In this document: in pieces, positions 6,967 through 14,431 of the stretch
How positions within the stretch are numbered: position 1 is the stretch's first letter
Layout of the letters: each line of letters starts with the position of its first letter
Source: Gallionellaceae bacterium UBA6222
GTDB taxonomy: Bacteria > Pseudomonadota > Gammaproteobacteria > Burkholderiales > Gallionellaceae
Reading direction: 5' to 3'
Assembly (NCBI GenBank): GCA_002421915.1
Contig: DISA01000081.1
Coordinates: forward strand, 211 to 15,234
DNA: 15,024 nucleotides
The notes under the pieces: model-generated
The model's input: only the letters and a program-made list of their open reading frames with translations
Databases searched by the model: none
Told to the model about the DNA's origin: nothing
Translations under genes and position numbers: made by a program

Positions 6967-9900
6967 ATGAAGACCCCGCACAACAGACTAACGCGATTTC
7001 CACGTAACCTTTTGCTGGTCGTCGGCATTTTCGCCGCTCTCGTGGCTCTCTTTGTCTATTACGTATGGTCCGAAAAACAGCTCGATCGCGCCAATGACCA
7101 GCGCTATAACTCCATGTTGCTGGCCGATGAATTGCGCCAGTCTTCGGATGACCTGACCAGGATGGTGCGGCTCTATGTGGAAACCGGAGAGGCCAGATAC
7201 GGGCAATATTATCAGGACATCCTGGACATCCGTGACGGCAGGAAAGCACGCCCCGAGAAATACCACAGTATTTACTGGGACCTCGTTCTGGTGGAAGGCA
7301 GGCCACCGCGCCCCTCCAGCGGACAAGTTATTCCGTTGCTGGAATTGATGCGGCAGGCGGGCTTCACCGGGCCGGAAATGCAAAGACTGGCGGAGGCCAA
7401 GGCGAATTCGGATGCGTTGACCGCCATCGAACTCGCAGCCATGAAACTGGTCGGGCCGGATGATCGCCATGCCGGAGCCAATCACGGCAAAGCGCGCATG
7501 CTGGTATTCGGCGATAGTTATCATCAGGCCAAAGCGGCCATCATGAAACCGATCGGGGAATTCTACGCTTTGCTGGACCAGCGTACCTTGGATGCGGTAC
7601 GGAGCGCTGAAGAAAATGCCGTAATCTGGCGGGATGTGTTCATTGCATTTTGCCTGGTGTCGATATACCTGCTCTGGCGGTTCAAGGCCCTTCAGTCAAT
7701 CCTGGCAGGGCGGATCAGTGATGCCGCCATTGCGTCTTCGATCAATGCCATCGCCATTGCCGGTCTGGACGGCAAGATCACTCTTGTCAACCGGGCGTTT
7801 GTCGATCTATGGCGGCTGCATGGACCGGAAGAGGCCATCGGCCGTTCAATAGTCGAATTCTGGGACAAGCCCGAAGACGCGGTGGCGGTGATGAAAGACC
7901 TGCAGCAACGGGGCAGCTGGCAGGGTGAATTGATCGCCCGCCGTCATGACGGTTCGCTGGCCAACTTGCAGTTGTCGGCGAGCATGGTCAAGGATGATGC
8001 AGACCAACCTTTCTACATGATGGCTTCGTTCGTGGATGTTACCCAAAGCAAGCAGACCGAGGCCGAATTGCAGCACAACCGGGATTTGCTCAACGAGGCG
8101 CAGCGGCTGGGGCAGTTGGGCAGCTGGGAACTGAATCTGGCGAGCGGTGAATTGCGCTGGACGGACGAGGTTTACCGCATCTTCGAGCTGGACCCGGCGC
8201 AGTTCTCGCCCTCCTACGAAAACTTCCTCAACGTGATCCATCCGGATGACCGTGACAAGGTGAACCGGGCTTATACGCAGTCGCTGGAGAATCATCAGCC
8301 TTACGACATCGAGCACCGCCTGTTGTTGGCGGATGGGCGCATCAAATGGGTGCGCGAGCACTGCAGCAGCGAGTTTGACGCGGCAGGCAAGCCGCTGCGC
8401 TCGGTGGGGGCGGTGCAGGACGTCACGGGACAGCATCTGGCGATGGATCAATTGCGTGTTGCGGCGGCAACCTTCCAGACGCATGAGGCCATTCTGATCA
8501 CCGATGCGGACTCCAATATCGTCCGTGTCAACCAGGCTTTTCAGGATATCACCGGCTATACCCCGGAAGAGGTGCTGGGAAAAAATCCGCGCATCCTCAG
8601 TTCGGGGCGTGAAGACAAGTCGTTTTATGTTGCGATGTGGCAGCAGTTGCTGGCGACCGGTTCCTGGACCGGCGAGATATGGGACCGGCGCAAGGATGGG
8701 AAGATTTATCCGAAGTGGATGACCATCAGCGCCGTCAGGGATGAGCAGGGAGCAACGACCGAATATGTCGCCATCTTCAGCGATATTAGCGCGCGCAAAC
8801 AGGCCGAGACCGAGATCCGTAACCTGGCGTTCTATGACGCACTGACCCGGTTACCCAACCGGCGCCTGCTGCTCGACCGTTTTCATCTGGCGCTTTCGGT
8901 ATCGGCGCGCAGCCATTATTACGGCGCGGTGCTGTTCCTCGATATGGATAAATTCAAGGTGCTCAACGATACGATGGGACACGATTACGGCGATGTGATG
9001 CTGATCGAGGTGGCACAGCGGATTCAGTCCTGTGTGCGCGAAGTGGATACCGTGGCACGTTTGGGGGGTGATGAGTTTGTGGTGTTGATCGAGGAGATTG
9101 ACACGAATGCACAGGAGGCTTCGCAAAAGGTTGCGCTGGTTGCCGAGAAGGTGCGCGCGTCACTCGCGGCCCCCTATCTGTTGAAGGGGCATGAATACCA
9201 CAGCTCGCCGAGCATCGGGGTGTGTCTGTATAAAGGCAACAGGGAGTCGGTCGATACTGTGCTCAAACATGCCGATCTGGCGATGTATCAGGTCAAGGAT
9301 TCGGGGCGCAACGGGGTGCGCTTCTTCGATCCCGCGATGCAGCACGCGGTGGAGGTGCACGCTGCATTGGAGACGGATTTGCGCCGTGCCCTGCCCAACC
9401 GGGAATTGAGCCTGTATTACCAGATGCAGGTGGATAACGAGTTGCGTCCGCTGGGTGCAGAGGCGCTGTTGCGCTGGACGCATCCGCAGCGCGGCATGGT
9501 TTCCCCCGCCCAATTCATCCCCGTCGCCGAAGACAGCGCGCTGATTTGCGAGATCGGGCATTGGGTGCTCGAAGCCGCCTGCCGGCAACTGGCGGTATGG
9601 GACAGGATCGAATCCATGCGCAATCTGGAGCTTGCGATCAACGTCAGCGCGTATCAATTCCACAAACCGGACTTTGTGGAAACGGTGGCCGCAGTCATCC
9701 GCGAGTACCAGTTTGCTCCGGCACGACTGAAGCTGGAACTGACCGAGAGTGTGGTGCTGAACGATGTTGCCGATGTGGTGACCAGGATGCACGCGCTGAA
9801 AGCACTCGGGGTCAAATTGTCGCTGGATGATTTCGGCACGGGTTACTCGTCGCTGTCCTATCTGAAGCAACTGCCGCTCGACCAGCTCAAGATCGACCAG

Positions 9901-10119
9901 AGTTTCGTGCGTGATATTGCAACCGATCCGAACGATGCGGTGATGGTGCAGACTATCATCAACCTGGCGCAAAACTTCCGCCTGAACGTGATCGCCGAAG
10001 GGGTGGAAACTGAAGCACAGCTGGATTTCCTCAAGCGGAACGGCTGCATGGCATACCAGGGCTATCTGTTCGGCAAGCCGGTACTGCCGGGCGAATTTGA
10101 AGCGCTGCTTGCGCGTTAA
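6967..10119 (+). CDS. Helical periplasmic sensor/PAS/PAS/PAS/GGDEF/EAL c-di-GMP enzyme
   Basis: 1050 residues from ATG at 6967. The frame is closed by TAA at 6931-6933 with no other start between, although the ribosome site (CGAGAA) is poor. Helix ~13-33 and helix ~219-242 enclose a ~185-residue, mostly helical periplasmic region (DELRQSSDDLTRMVRLYV, DILDIRDGRKARPEKYHSIY). I know this region only as a recurrent sensor in PAS-type signalling proteins, with no assigned ligand. PAS domains lie at ~245-365, ~367-491 and ~496-615. GGDEF is at ~618-782 (exact motif 700-704, RxxD site REVD upstream). EAL is at ~800-1047 (EAL 832-834, INVSA, ELTES, DDFGTG, QLKID, AEGVE). Both catalytic cores look intact. 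It is the last of three tandem paralogues and is followed by a strong terminator. Confidence 0.92.
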   Translation: MKTPHNRLTRFPRNLLLVVGIFAALVALFVYYVWSEKQLDRANDQRYNSMLLADELRQSSDDLTRMVRLYVETGEARYGQYYQDILDIRDGRKARPEKYHSIYWDLVLVEGRPPRPSSGQVIPLLELMRQAGFTGPEMQRLAEAKANSDALTAIELAAMKLVGPDDRHAGANHGKARMLVFGDSYHQAKAAIMKPIGEFYALLDQRTLDAVRSAEENAVIWRDVFIAFCLVSIYLLWRFKALQSILAGRISDAAIASSINAIAIAGLDGKITLVNRAFVDLWRLHGPEEAIGRSIVEFWDKPEDAVAVMKDLQQRGSWQGELIARRHDGSLANLQLSASMVKDDADQPFYMMASFVDVTQSKQTEAELQHNRDLLNEAQRLGQLGSWELNLASGELRWTDEVYRIFELDPAQFSPSYENFLNVIHPDDRDKVNRAYTQSLENHQPYDIEHRLLLADGRIKWVREHCSSEFDAAGKPLRSVGAVQDVTGQHLAMDQLRVAAATFQTHEAILITDADSNIVRVNQAFQDITGYTPEEVLGKNPRILSSGREDKSFYVAMWQQLLATGSWTGEIWDRRKDGKIYPKWMTISAVRDEQGATTEYVAIFSDISARKQAETEIRNLAFYDALTRLPNRRLLLDRFHLALSVSARSHYYGAVLFLDMDKFKVLNDTMGHDYGDVMLIEVAQRIQSCVREVDTVARLGGDEFVVLIEEIDTNAQEASQKVALVAEKVRASLAAPYLLKGHEYHSSPSIGVCLYKGNRESVDTVLKHADLAMYQVKDSGRNGVRFFDPAMQHAVEVHAALETDLRRALPNRELSLYYQMQVDNELRPLGAEALLRWTHPQRGMVSPAQFIPVAEDSALICEIGHWVLEAACRQLAVWDRIESMRNLELAINVSAYQFHKPDFVETVAAVIREYQFAPARLKLELTESVVLNDVADVVTRMHALKALGVKLSLDDFGTGYSSLSYLKQLPLDQLKIDQSFVRDIATDPNDAVMVQTIINLAQNFRLNVIAEGVETEAQLDFLKRNGCMAYQGYLFGKPVLPGEFEALLAR
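8059..8440 (+). repeat. PAS-encoding DNA block, copy 2 of 2
   Basis: Second copy of the 382-bp PAS block at 4761-5142, a constant offset of 3298 bases with no gaps. It encodes the middle PAS of the third GGDEF/EAL protein. Similarity falls sharply on the 3' side after CAGCATCTGG and on the 5' side before GAGGCCGAATTG. Confidence 0.9.
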
Positions 10120-10176
10120 ATGGGCTCTTTGCGCGCAGTTCCCGCTTCTTTTTATCCCGCATTGAACCAATCACGC

Positions 10177-10209
10177 AACGCCCGGTCGTAGCCGCCGGGC
10201 GTTTTTTTT
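10177..10209 (+). terminator. Rho-independent terminator after the third GGDEF/EAL gene
   Basis: AACGCCCGG (10177-10185) pairs with CCGGGCGTT (10195-10203) around a 9-base loop. The hairpin runs into eight T residues (10202-10209). It lies 58 bases past the GGDEF/EAL stop and separates that gene from the cytochrome operon. The 57 bases before it show nothing else. Confidence 0.93.
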
Positions 10210-10274
10210 ATTGCGTTCGCCCCGGCTAGCCGATATTGCCTGGACTGTCAACTTTGCAATTCCCGGCGAACCGT

Positions 10275-10280
10275 TAGAAT
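10275..10280 (+). promoter_or_regulatory. Possible -10 box of the cytochrome operon
   Basis: TAGAAT lies 29 bases before the ATG of the b561-like gene, just after the preceding terminator, where a new promoter is required. A candidate -35 (TTGCAA, 10254-10259) is 15 bases upstream, shorter than the usual 17. The match is moderate and the position is the main support. Confidence 0.4.
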
Positions 10281-10309
10281 CGCGCCCGTTTTTCACGAAC
10301 AGATCGCTC

Positions 10310-10900
10310 ATGACGCATACGAATACAGCACAGGTGAAGGTGTGGGATGTGCCGGTCAGGCTGTTCCACTGGCTATCGGTCGCCGGTTTCGTGCTGGCTT
10401 ATATTTCGGCCGAGACGCACAAGATGGCGCTGCATATGTGGGTCGGCTATGCGCTGCTGGCGTTGCTCCTGTTCCGTGTCGTCTGGGGTTTTGTCGGGAG
10501 TCGCTACGCGCGATTTGGCTCTTTCGTATTTCCGCCGCAGCAGACCCTGGCTTATGTGCGTTCCCTGCGCAGCGGGCATGCGACCCATTATTACGGGCAT
10601 AACCCGGCAGGAGCACTGATGGTGTTTGCGCTGCTCGGTGTGCTGGCTGCGATCTTCGTTTCCGGACTGGTCACGCTGGCGGTGATCGATTACGAAGGAC
10701 CGTTGCTGTTTCTGGCCAATGCGGTGAGCGACGATACGGCCTATTTCTTCCGTCACGCGCATGATGTTTTTGTGAATGTGGCGCTACTGCTGATCCCGCT
10801 GCATCTTCTGGGTGTGGCCGCCGGCAGCATCCAGCACGGGGAGAATCTGGCGCGCGCGATGGTGACCGGCATGAAGCGCGAAGTGCCGGCAGAAAACTGA
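10310..10900 (+). CDS. Cytochrome b561-like membrane haem b protein
   Basis: 196 residues from ATG at 10310; the frame is open back to 10211, but the added residues look like non-coding leader and overlap the putative promoter. Four or five membrane helices are visible (~18-35, 43-63, 100-126, 150-173). Candidate haem ligands are His20 (RLFHW), His42 (ALHMWVGY), His151 (RHAHDVF) and His165 (IPLHLLGV), the usual His placement of the b561/hydrogenase cytochrome b family. Family role: carries electrons from quinol across the inner membrane to a periplasmic acceptor. It is first in a same-strand cluster with the SHP-type and dihaem cytochromes. A b561, DHC and SHP set is a recurring arrangement in proteobacteria, which supports the assignment. 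The next gene starts 58 bases later. Confidence 0.9.
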   Translation: MTHTNTAQVKVWDVPVRLFHWLSVAGFVLAYISAETHKMALHMWVGYALLALLLFRVVWGFVGSRYARFGSFVFPPQQTLAYVRSLRSGHATHYYGHNPAGALMVFALLGVLAAIFVSGLVTLAVIDYEGPLLFLANAVSDDTAYFFRHAHDVFVNVALLLIPLHLLGVAAGSIQHGENLARAMVTGMKREVPAEN

Positions 10901-10958
10901 AAAACAAGCCCGTCGGAATAAGCCCCGACTTACAAGATATTTACAACAGGAGGGAGTT

Positions 10959-11591
10959 ATGCAAGTGAATCACCGATTCAGAATATTGCTGGCAGGGGGG
11001 ATGCTGCTGGCCTGGGCAGAAGTGGTATCGGCACAGGAAGCGCCGCTTGACCTTTCCACACCGGCACAATCTTACGCGCAGCGCGCCATGCCGCTGATGC
11101 TGGCGGCGAACGACAGTGTGCTGACGGCGCGGAAGCAGCCGGTGGCACCTCTACCCCAGCCGGAGTTCGATCCCCCCCTGATATCCGGCAGCAACGTGCA
11201 CCTGGCACTGGGTGTGGCAACGATCGCCGCCGCCGTGGCGACCGCCATGACCGGGCCGGAAGGTTACGAATGCGAGACCGGGCCCTGTTTGCCGCCTTCG
11301 CAGCAGCCGCCGCGCGAGACCGACGGCACGCACGCCAAACTGGGGGAACTTACGGCAATCCTCGCCATTGCAACGGTCGCCTCCGGCCTAGTCACGCACT
11401 GGGATGATTTCCACCTGGAAGACGGCCTGACCGACCCCGACAACCTGCATGTGATCCTCGGCGTGACTGGTGCTGCGCTGATGGCCTACGCGGTCAACAA
11501 GTCGGCGAATTCAACCGAGCCGGTGAGCCATGCCGGTATTGCCGAGCTGGGCGCGTTGGGCATGATTGTCGGTATCAAGATGACATGGTAG
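10959..11591 (+). CDS. Exported four-helix membrane protein with internal duplication, unrecognised
   Basis: I do not recognise this 210-residue protein. ATG at 10959 has a strong AGGAGG (10948-10953) five bases upstream. Residues 1-25 are a signal peptide ending VVSA. A Pro-rich linker with Cys105 and Cys110 in the first half surrounds four hydrophobic helices at ~79-98, ~126-146, ~163-182 and ~191-208. The two halves look like repeats: SNVHLALGV (79-87) matches DNLHVILGV (161-169), and THAKLGEL (124-131) matches SHAGIAEL (190-197). This puts His81, His125, His164 and His191 at equivalent helix starts, with further His at 147 and 152. Inference: a four-helix bundle that may bind haem b or another metal centre. 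It lies between the b561-like gene and the SHP gene, so it probably works in the same electron path. Its stop overlaps the next ribosome site. Confidence 0.85.
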   Translation: MQVNHRFRILLAGGMLLAWAEVVSAQEAPLDLSTPAQSYAQRAMPLMLAANDSVLTARKQPVAPLPQPEFDPPLISGSNVHLALGVATIAAAVATAMTGPEGYECETGPCLPPSQQPPRETDGTHAKLGELTAILAIATVASGLVTHWDDFHLEDGLTDPDNLHVILGVTGAALMAYAVNKSANSTEPVSHAGIAELGALGMIVGIKMTW

Positions 11592-11602
11592 GAAGAAACG
11601 AT

Positions 11603-12001
11603 ATGAAGAAAATGGTGGTACTGGGGTGCGCTTTGGGCATGTTCTTGTCAACAGCGGTGTTTGCTTCACCGGAGAGCGGTGCGCTGCTGCAGAAATATCA
11701 GGCAGCAGGGGCGGGCAAGGCCGACCCGGAGAAGGGCAAGCTGGACTGGACACGGGTTGTGGTGGTGGATGGCGAGAAGATGTCTTGCGCCACCTGCCAT
11801 ACCAGTGATTTTTCCAAGGATGGCAAGCACCATGTAACCGGCAAGGCGATCGGGCCGATGTCGGCACGGGTGAATCAGGAGCGCTACACCAGCATGAAAA
11901 AAATGGAGAAGTGGTTCAAGCGCAACTGCATGGACACATGGGGTCGCGAATGCACCGCGCAGGAAAAGACCGATTTCCTGATCTTCATGCTGACTCAATA
12001 A
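11603..12001 (+). CDS. SHP-type monohaem cytochrome c (DUF1924)
   Basis: 132 residues from ATG at 11603, with AGGAAGA (11590-11596) six bases upstream overlapping the previous stop. The in-frame ATG at 11585 is less likely because it precedes the ribosome site. A signal peptide (MKKMVVLGC to TAVFA) is followed by about 111 mature residues, the usual size of Sphaeroides haem protein. The haem site is CATCH at 62-66. The C-terminal part, with RVNQERYTSMKKMEKWF followed by a Cys109/Cys117 pair, is typical of DUF1924. Known for the family: a high-spin haem c with a labile Asn sixth ligand that can bind O2, NO and similar molecules, and a disulfide. Asn91 is the likely equivalent here, by pattern only. 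It should be a soluble periplasmic protein reduced by the dihaem cytochrome encoded next. Confidence 0.9.
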   Translation: MKKMVVLGCALGMFLSTAVFASPESGALLQKYQAAGAGKADPEKGKLDWTRVVVVDGEKMSCATCHTSDFSKDGKHHVTGKAIGPMSARVNQERYTSMKKMEKWFKRNCMDTWGRECTAQEKTDFLIFMLTQ

Positions 12002-12017
12002 ACTCTGGAGAATGACT

Positions 12018-12578
12018 ATGCGTATCAATGTGAAGACGATGTTTTTGTTGGCGGGCCTGTTGTGCGCCCCTTATGCGGCACAGGCTGAAGAAACACAGTG
12101 GGGCTGGCTGGGAAGTTTCACGCGCCAGAAGGAAGTCAATCCGGTCAATAACAAGGTGTATCAGGAGGAATGCGGTTCGTGCCACTTTGCCTATCAGCCC
12201 GGCCTGCTGCCCAGCCAGTCGTGGGAGAAGCTGTTGAACGACAAGGCGCTGGCCGACCACTTCGGCGATAACGCCGAGCTGGATGCCGATACGCTGAAGG
12301 AGGTTCGTGCATTTGCGCTCGAGAATGCGGCTGACAAGTCGTATTACAAGCGCGCGCGGAAGATCGCCAAATCGACTGAAGGCGGCGAGGCGCCGTTGCG
12401 CATCACCGAGGTGCGGTACATCAAGCGCAAGCACAACGAGATCCCTGAAAAGATGATCAAGGGCAACAAGGATGTGAAATCGTTGAGCTATTGCGATGCT
12501 TGCCACACGAAGGCGAAGGACGGCATGTATGACGAGGACGCCGTGCGCATCCCCAACTATCCGGATTGGGATGATTGA
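12018..12578 (+). CDS. Dihaem cytochrome c (DHC type)
   Basis: 186 residues from ATG at 12018, chosen because GGAG (12007-12010) lies seven bases upstream; the ATG at 12012 would be only one base from it. Residues 1-23 are a signal peptide (MRINVKTMFLLAGLL to AAQA). Two haem sites are present, CGSCH at 52-56 and CDACH at 159-163. They are separated by a polar helical region with Lys/Arg-rich segments (YYKRARKIAK, RYIKRKHN). The size and haem spacing fit the periplasmic dihaem cytochromes encoded beside SHP and cytochrome b561. In that arrangement DHC is thought to relay electrons from the membrane cytochrome b to SHP. It is last in the operon, 16 bases after the SHP stop, and is followed by a terminator. 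Confidence 0.9.
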   Translation: MRINVKTMFLLAGLLCAPYAAQAEETQWGWLGSFTRQKEVNPVNNKVYQEECGSCHFAYQPGLLPSQSWEKLLNDKALADHFGDNAELDADTLKEVRAFALENAADKSYYKRARKIAKSTEGGEAPLRITEVRYIKRKHNEIPEKMIKGNKDVKSLSYCDACHTKAKDGMYDEDAVRIPNYPDWDD

Positions 12579-12602
12579 TCCTTTGCGGATTGCTTTAAAT
12601 GG

Positions 12603-12628
12603 AAAGGGCAGCAGCGGCTGCCCTTTTT
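12603..12628 (+). terminator. Rho-independent terminator of the cytochrome operon
   Basis: AAAGGGCAGC (12603-12612) pairs with GCTGCCCTTT (12617-12626) around the tetraloop AGCG, followed by TTTTT (12624-12628). It lies between two converging genes. Read on the minus strand, the hairpin is followed by only three T, so it may act weakly on the FAD-protein transcript too. Confidence 0.9.
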
Positions 12629-12635
12629 GGATCCC

Positions 12636-14225
12636 TTATAGAATATTCAGTGCGACAGCCTCGGCCACTTCGATGCCGTCCACCGCCGCCGACAGGATGC
12701 CGCCCGCATAGCCCGCGCCTTCACCGGCCGGGTACAGACCTTTGATGTTGATGCTCTGATAATCCCCGCCGCGCTTGATGCGCACGGGCGAAGAGGTGCG
12801 CGTCTCCACACCGGTCAAGATCGCATCGTCCATGGCAAATCCCTTGATCTGTTTGTCGAACGCGGGCAACGCCTCGCGGATGGCGGCGATGGCGTAGTCG
12901 GGCAGGGCGGTGGAGAGGTCGGTAGGCGTCACCCCGGGCGTGTAGGAAGGCACCACTTCACCCAGATGTGTGGAGGGTTGCCCGGCGAGGAAGTCGCCGA
13001 CGCGCTGTGCCGGAGCGTTATAGCTGCGGCCGCCCAGTTCGAACGCGCGTGATTCCCACTTGCGCTGGAACTCCACCCCCGCCAGCACATCGCCCGGAAA
13101 ATCTTCCGGGGTGATGCCGACCACGATACCGCTGTTGGCGTTGCGCTCGTTGCGGGAATACTGGCTCATGCCGTTGGTCACCACACAGCCTTCTTCCGAG
13201 GTTGCAGCAACCACCGTCCCGCCGGGACACATGCAGAAGCTGTACACCGAGCGCCCGTTGCCGGCGTGATGCACCAGCTTGTAATCCGCCGCGCCGAGCA
13301 ACTCATTGCCCGCATTGCTGCCGAAGCGCGCACGGTCGATGACAGGCTGCGGATGCTCGATGCGGAAGCCGATGGAGAACGGTTTGGCTTCCATATACAC
13401 ACCGCGCTGGTGCAGCATCTCAAAGGTGTCGCGCGCGCTGTGGCCGACGGCGAGCACCACATGGCGGGTGGCGATGCGTTCACCATTCGCCAACACCACG
13501 CCGCGTACTTCGCCGTTCTCGATCTCGATGTCCGTCACCCGGCTCCGGAAGCGGATTTCCGCGCCAAGTTGTTCCATCTCGTGGCGCATCGCTTCCACCA
13601 TGCCGACCAGGCGGAAGGTGCCGATGTGGGGATGGCTCACGTACAGGATTTCTTCCGGTGCGCCCGCTTTCACGAACTCGGTCATCACCTTGCGACCGTA
13701 GAATTTCGGATCCTTGATGCCGCTGTACAGCTTGCCGTCGGAGAATGTGCCAGCCCCGCCTTCGCCGAATTGCACGTTCGATTCCGGATCGAGCTTGCCC
13801 TGGCGCCACAAACCCCAAGTGTCTTTGGTCCGCTCACGCACTTCCTTGCCGCGTTCGAGGATGACAGGCTTGAAACCCATCTGCGCCAGTAATAGCCCCG
13901 CGAAGAGACCGCAGGGGCCGGTGCCAATGACGACCGGGCGCTCACACAATTCCTGCGGCGCCTGCGTTACGAAGCGATAACCCATGTCCGGCGTGACCGT
14001 TACATGCGGTATGTTTCTCTCGAGCAGGCTGGCCTCGTTCTTCACCCCGACATCCACGGTATAGACGAACACGATGGCGTTCTTCTTGCGCGCGTCATGG
14101 CCGCGCCGGAAGATCTCGATGGCGGTCAGATCATCAGTTTTGATGCCCAGTCGTTTGAGGATGGCGGCCCGCAGCTCGGGCTCTGCATGGGTGATCGGGA
14201 GGCGGATTTCGGTAAGCCTTAACAT
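12636..14225 (-). CDS. FAD-dependent dehydrogenase, COG2509 type
   Basis: 529 residues, start ATG at 14223-14225. A further in-frame ATG at 14270 would add 15 residues (MCRKDNPEASGK...) unlike the family, whose members begin near MLRLTEIRLP. The N-terminal ~90 residues form a small alpha/beta domain (EIRLPITH, AAILKRLGI, FRRGHDARKKNAI). The Rossmann FAD site GTGPCG lies at 101-106, in PVVIGTGPCGLFAGLLLAQ, ending in the acidic ILERG. Other family marks are NVQFGEGGAGTFSDGKL, YSFCMCPGG and the C-terminal FAD-contact GLYPAGEGAGYAGGI. The substrate of this widely conserved cytoplasmic flavoprotein family is not established to my knowledge, so no gene symbol is given. It converges on the cytochrome operon and diverges from radA, and neither neighbour suggests a pathway. 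The ribosome site is weak. Confidence 0.9.
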   Translation of the reverse strand: MLRLTEIRLPITHAEPELRAAILKRLGIKTDDLTAIEIFRRGHDARKKNAIVFVYTVDVGVKNEASLLERNIPHVTVTPDMGYRFVTQAPQELCERPVVIGTGPCGLFAGLLLAQMGFKPVILERGKEVRERTKDTWGLWRQGKLDPESNVQFGEGGAGTFSDGKLYSGIKDPKFYGRKVMTEFVKAGAPEEILYVSHPHIGTFRLVGMVEAMRHEMEQLGAEIRFRSRVTDIEIENGEVRGVVLANGERIATRHVVLAVGHSARDTFEMLHQRGVYMEAKPFSIGFRIEHPQPVIDRARFGSNAGNELLGAADYKLVHHAGNGRSVYSFCMCPGGTVVAATSEEGCVVTNGMSQYSRNERNANSGIVVGITPEDFPGDVLAGVEFQRKWESRAFELGGRSYNAPAQRVGDFLAGQPSTHLGEVVPSYTPGVTPTDLSTALPDYAIAAIREALPAFDKQIKGFAMDDAILTGVETRTSSPVRIKRGGDYQSINIKGLYPAGEGAGYAGGILSAAVDGIEVAEAVALNIL

Positions 14226-14298
14226 GTGCGCTATTTTACCCGAAGCCTCTGGGTTATCCTTGCGGCACACCCATAAATTCAGTGGTCGGGCGAATTAC

Positions 14299-14365
14299 GG
14301 CGTTGCGCGGTGCTCGCAATCCTCATGTACCTGTCGTACATTCCGGCTGCTGCGTGCCGTGCGCC
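14299..14365. repeat. REP-like imperfect palindrome in the FAD gene/radA intergenic region
   Basis: A 67-base element with GGCG/CGCC at its ends, an imperfect pair GCGCGG (14305-14310) with CCGTGC (14357-14362), and an exact inner stem ATGTAC (14325-14330) / GTACAT (14336-14341) around CTGTC. It is non-coding and lies between divergent genes. The TTGCGCGGTGCTCGCAATCC style resembles dispersed intergenic palindromes I associate with betaproteobacterial genomes. This is pattern memory, not a search. Confidence 0.5.
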
Positions 14366-14431
14366 TTATACTTCATCCCGACAAGAGAATTTCCGGGCAC
14401 GCCGTGGACCTATAGTAGACGAAGACAAAAT

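Noticed and set aside
4761..8440. The PAS repeat pair as a mobile element or assembly duplication
   Set aside because: No inverted ends, target duplication or transposase. The copies stay in frame inside one domain and carry distinct scattered differences and unlike flanks, so neither a mobile element nor an assembly error fits.
9160..10170. Long open frame on the minus strand (336 codons)
   Set aside because: Antisense to the EAL domain of the third sensor gene. Similar antisense frames occur at the same place in the paralogues, as expected from codon bias.
10211..10309. TTG start extending the b561-like protein by 33 residues
   Set aside because: It begins right at the end of the terminator T-run and spans the probable promoter. 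The family N-terminus (VWDVPVRLFHW) fits the ATG at 10310.
13266..13892. 208-codon plus-strand open frame
   Set aside because: Antisense to the FAD-dependent dehydrogenase, whose FAD motifs are clear; a codon-bias shadow.
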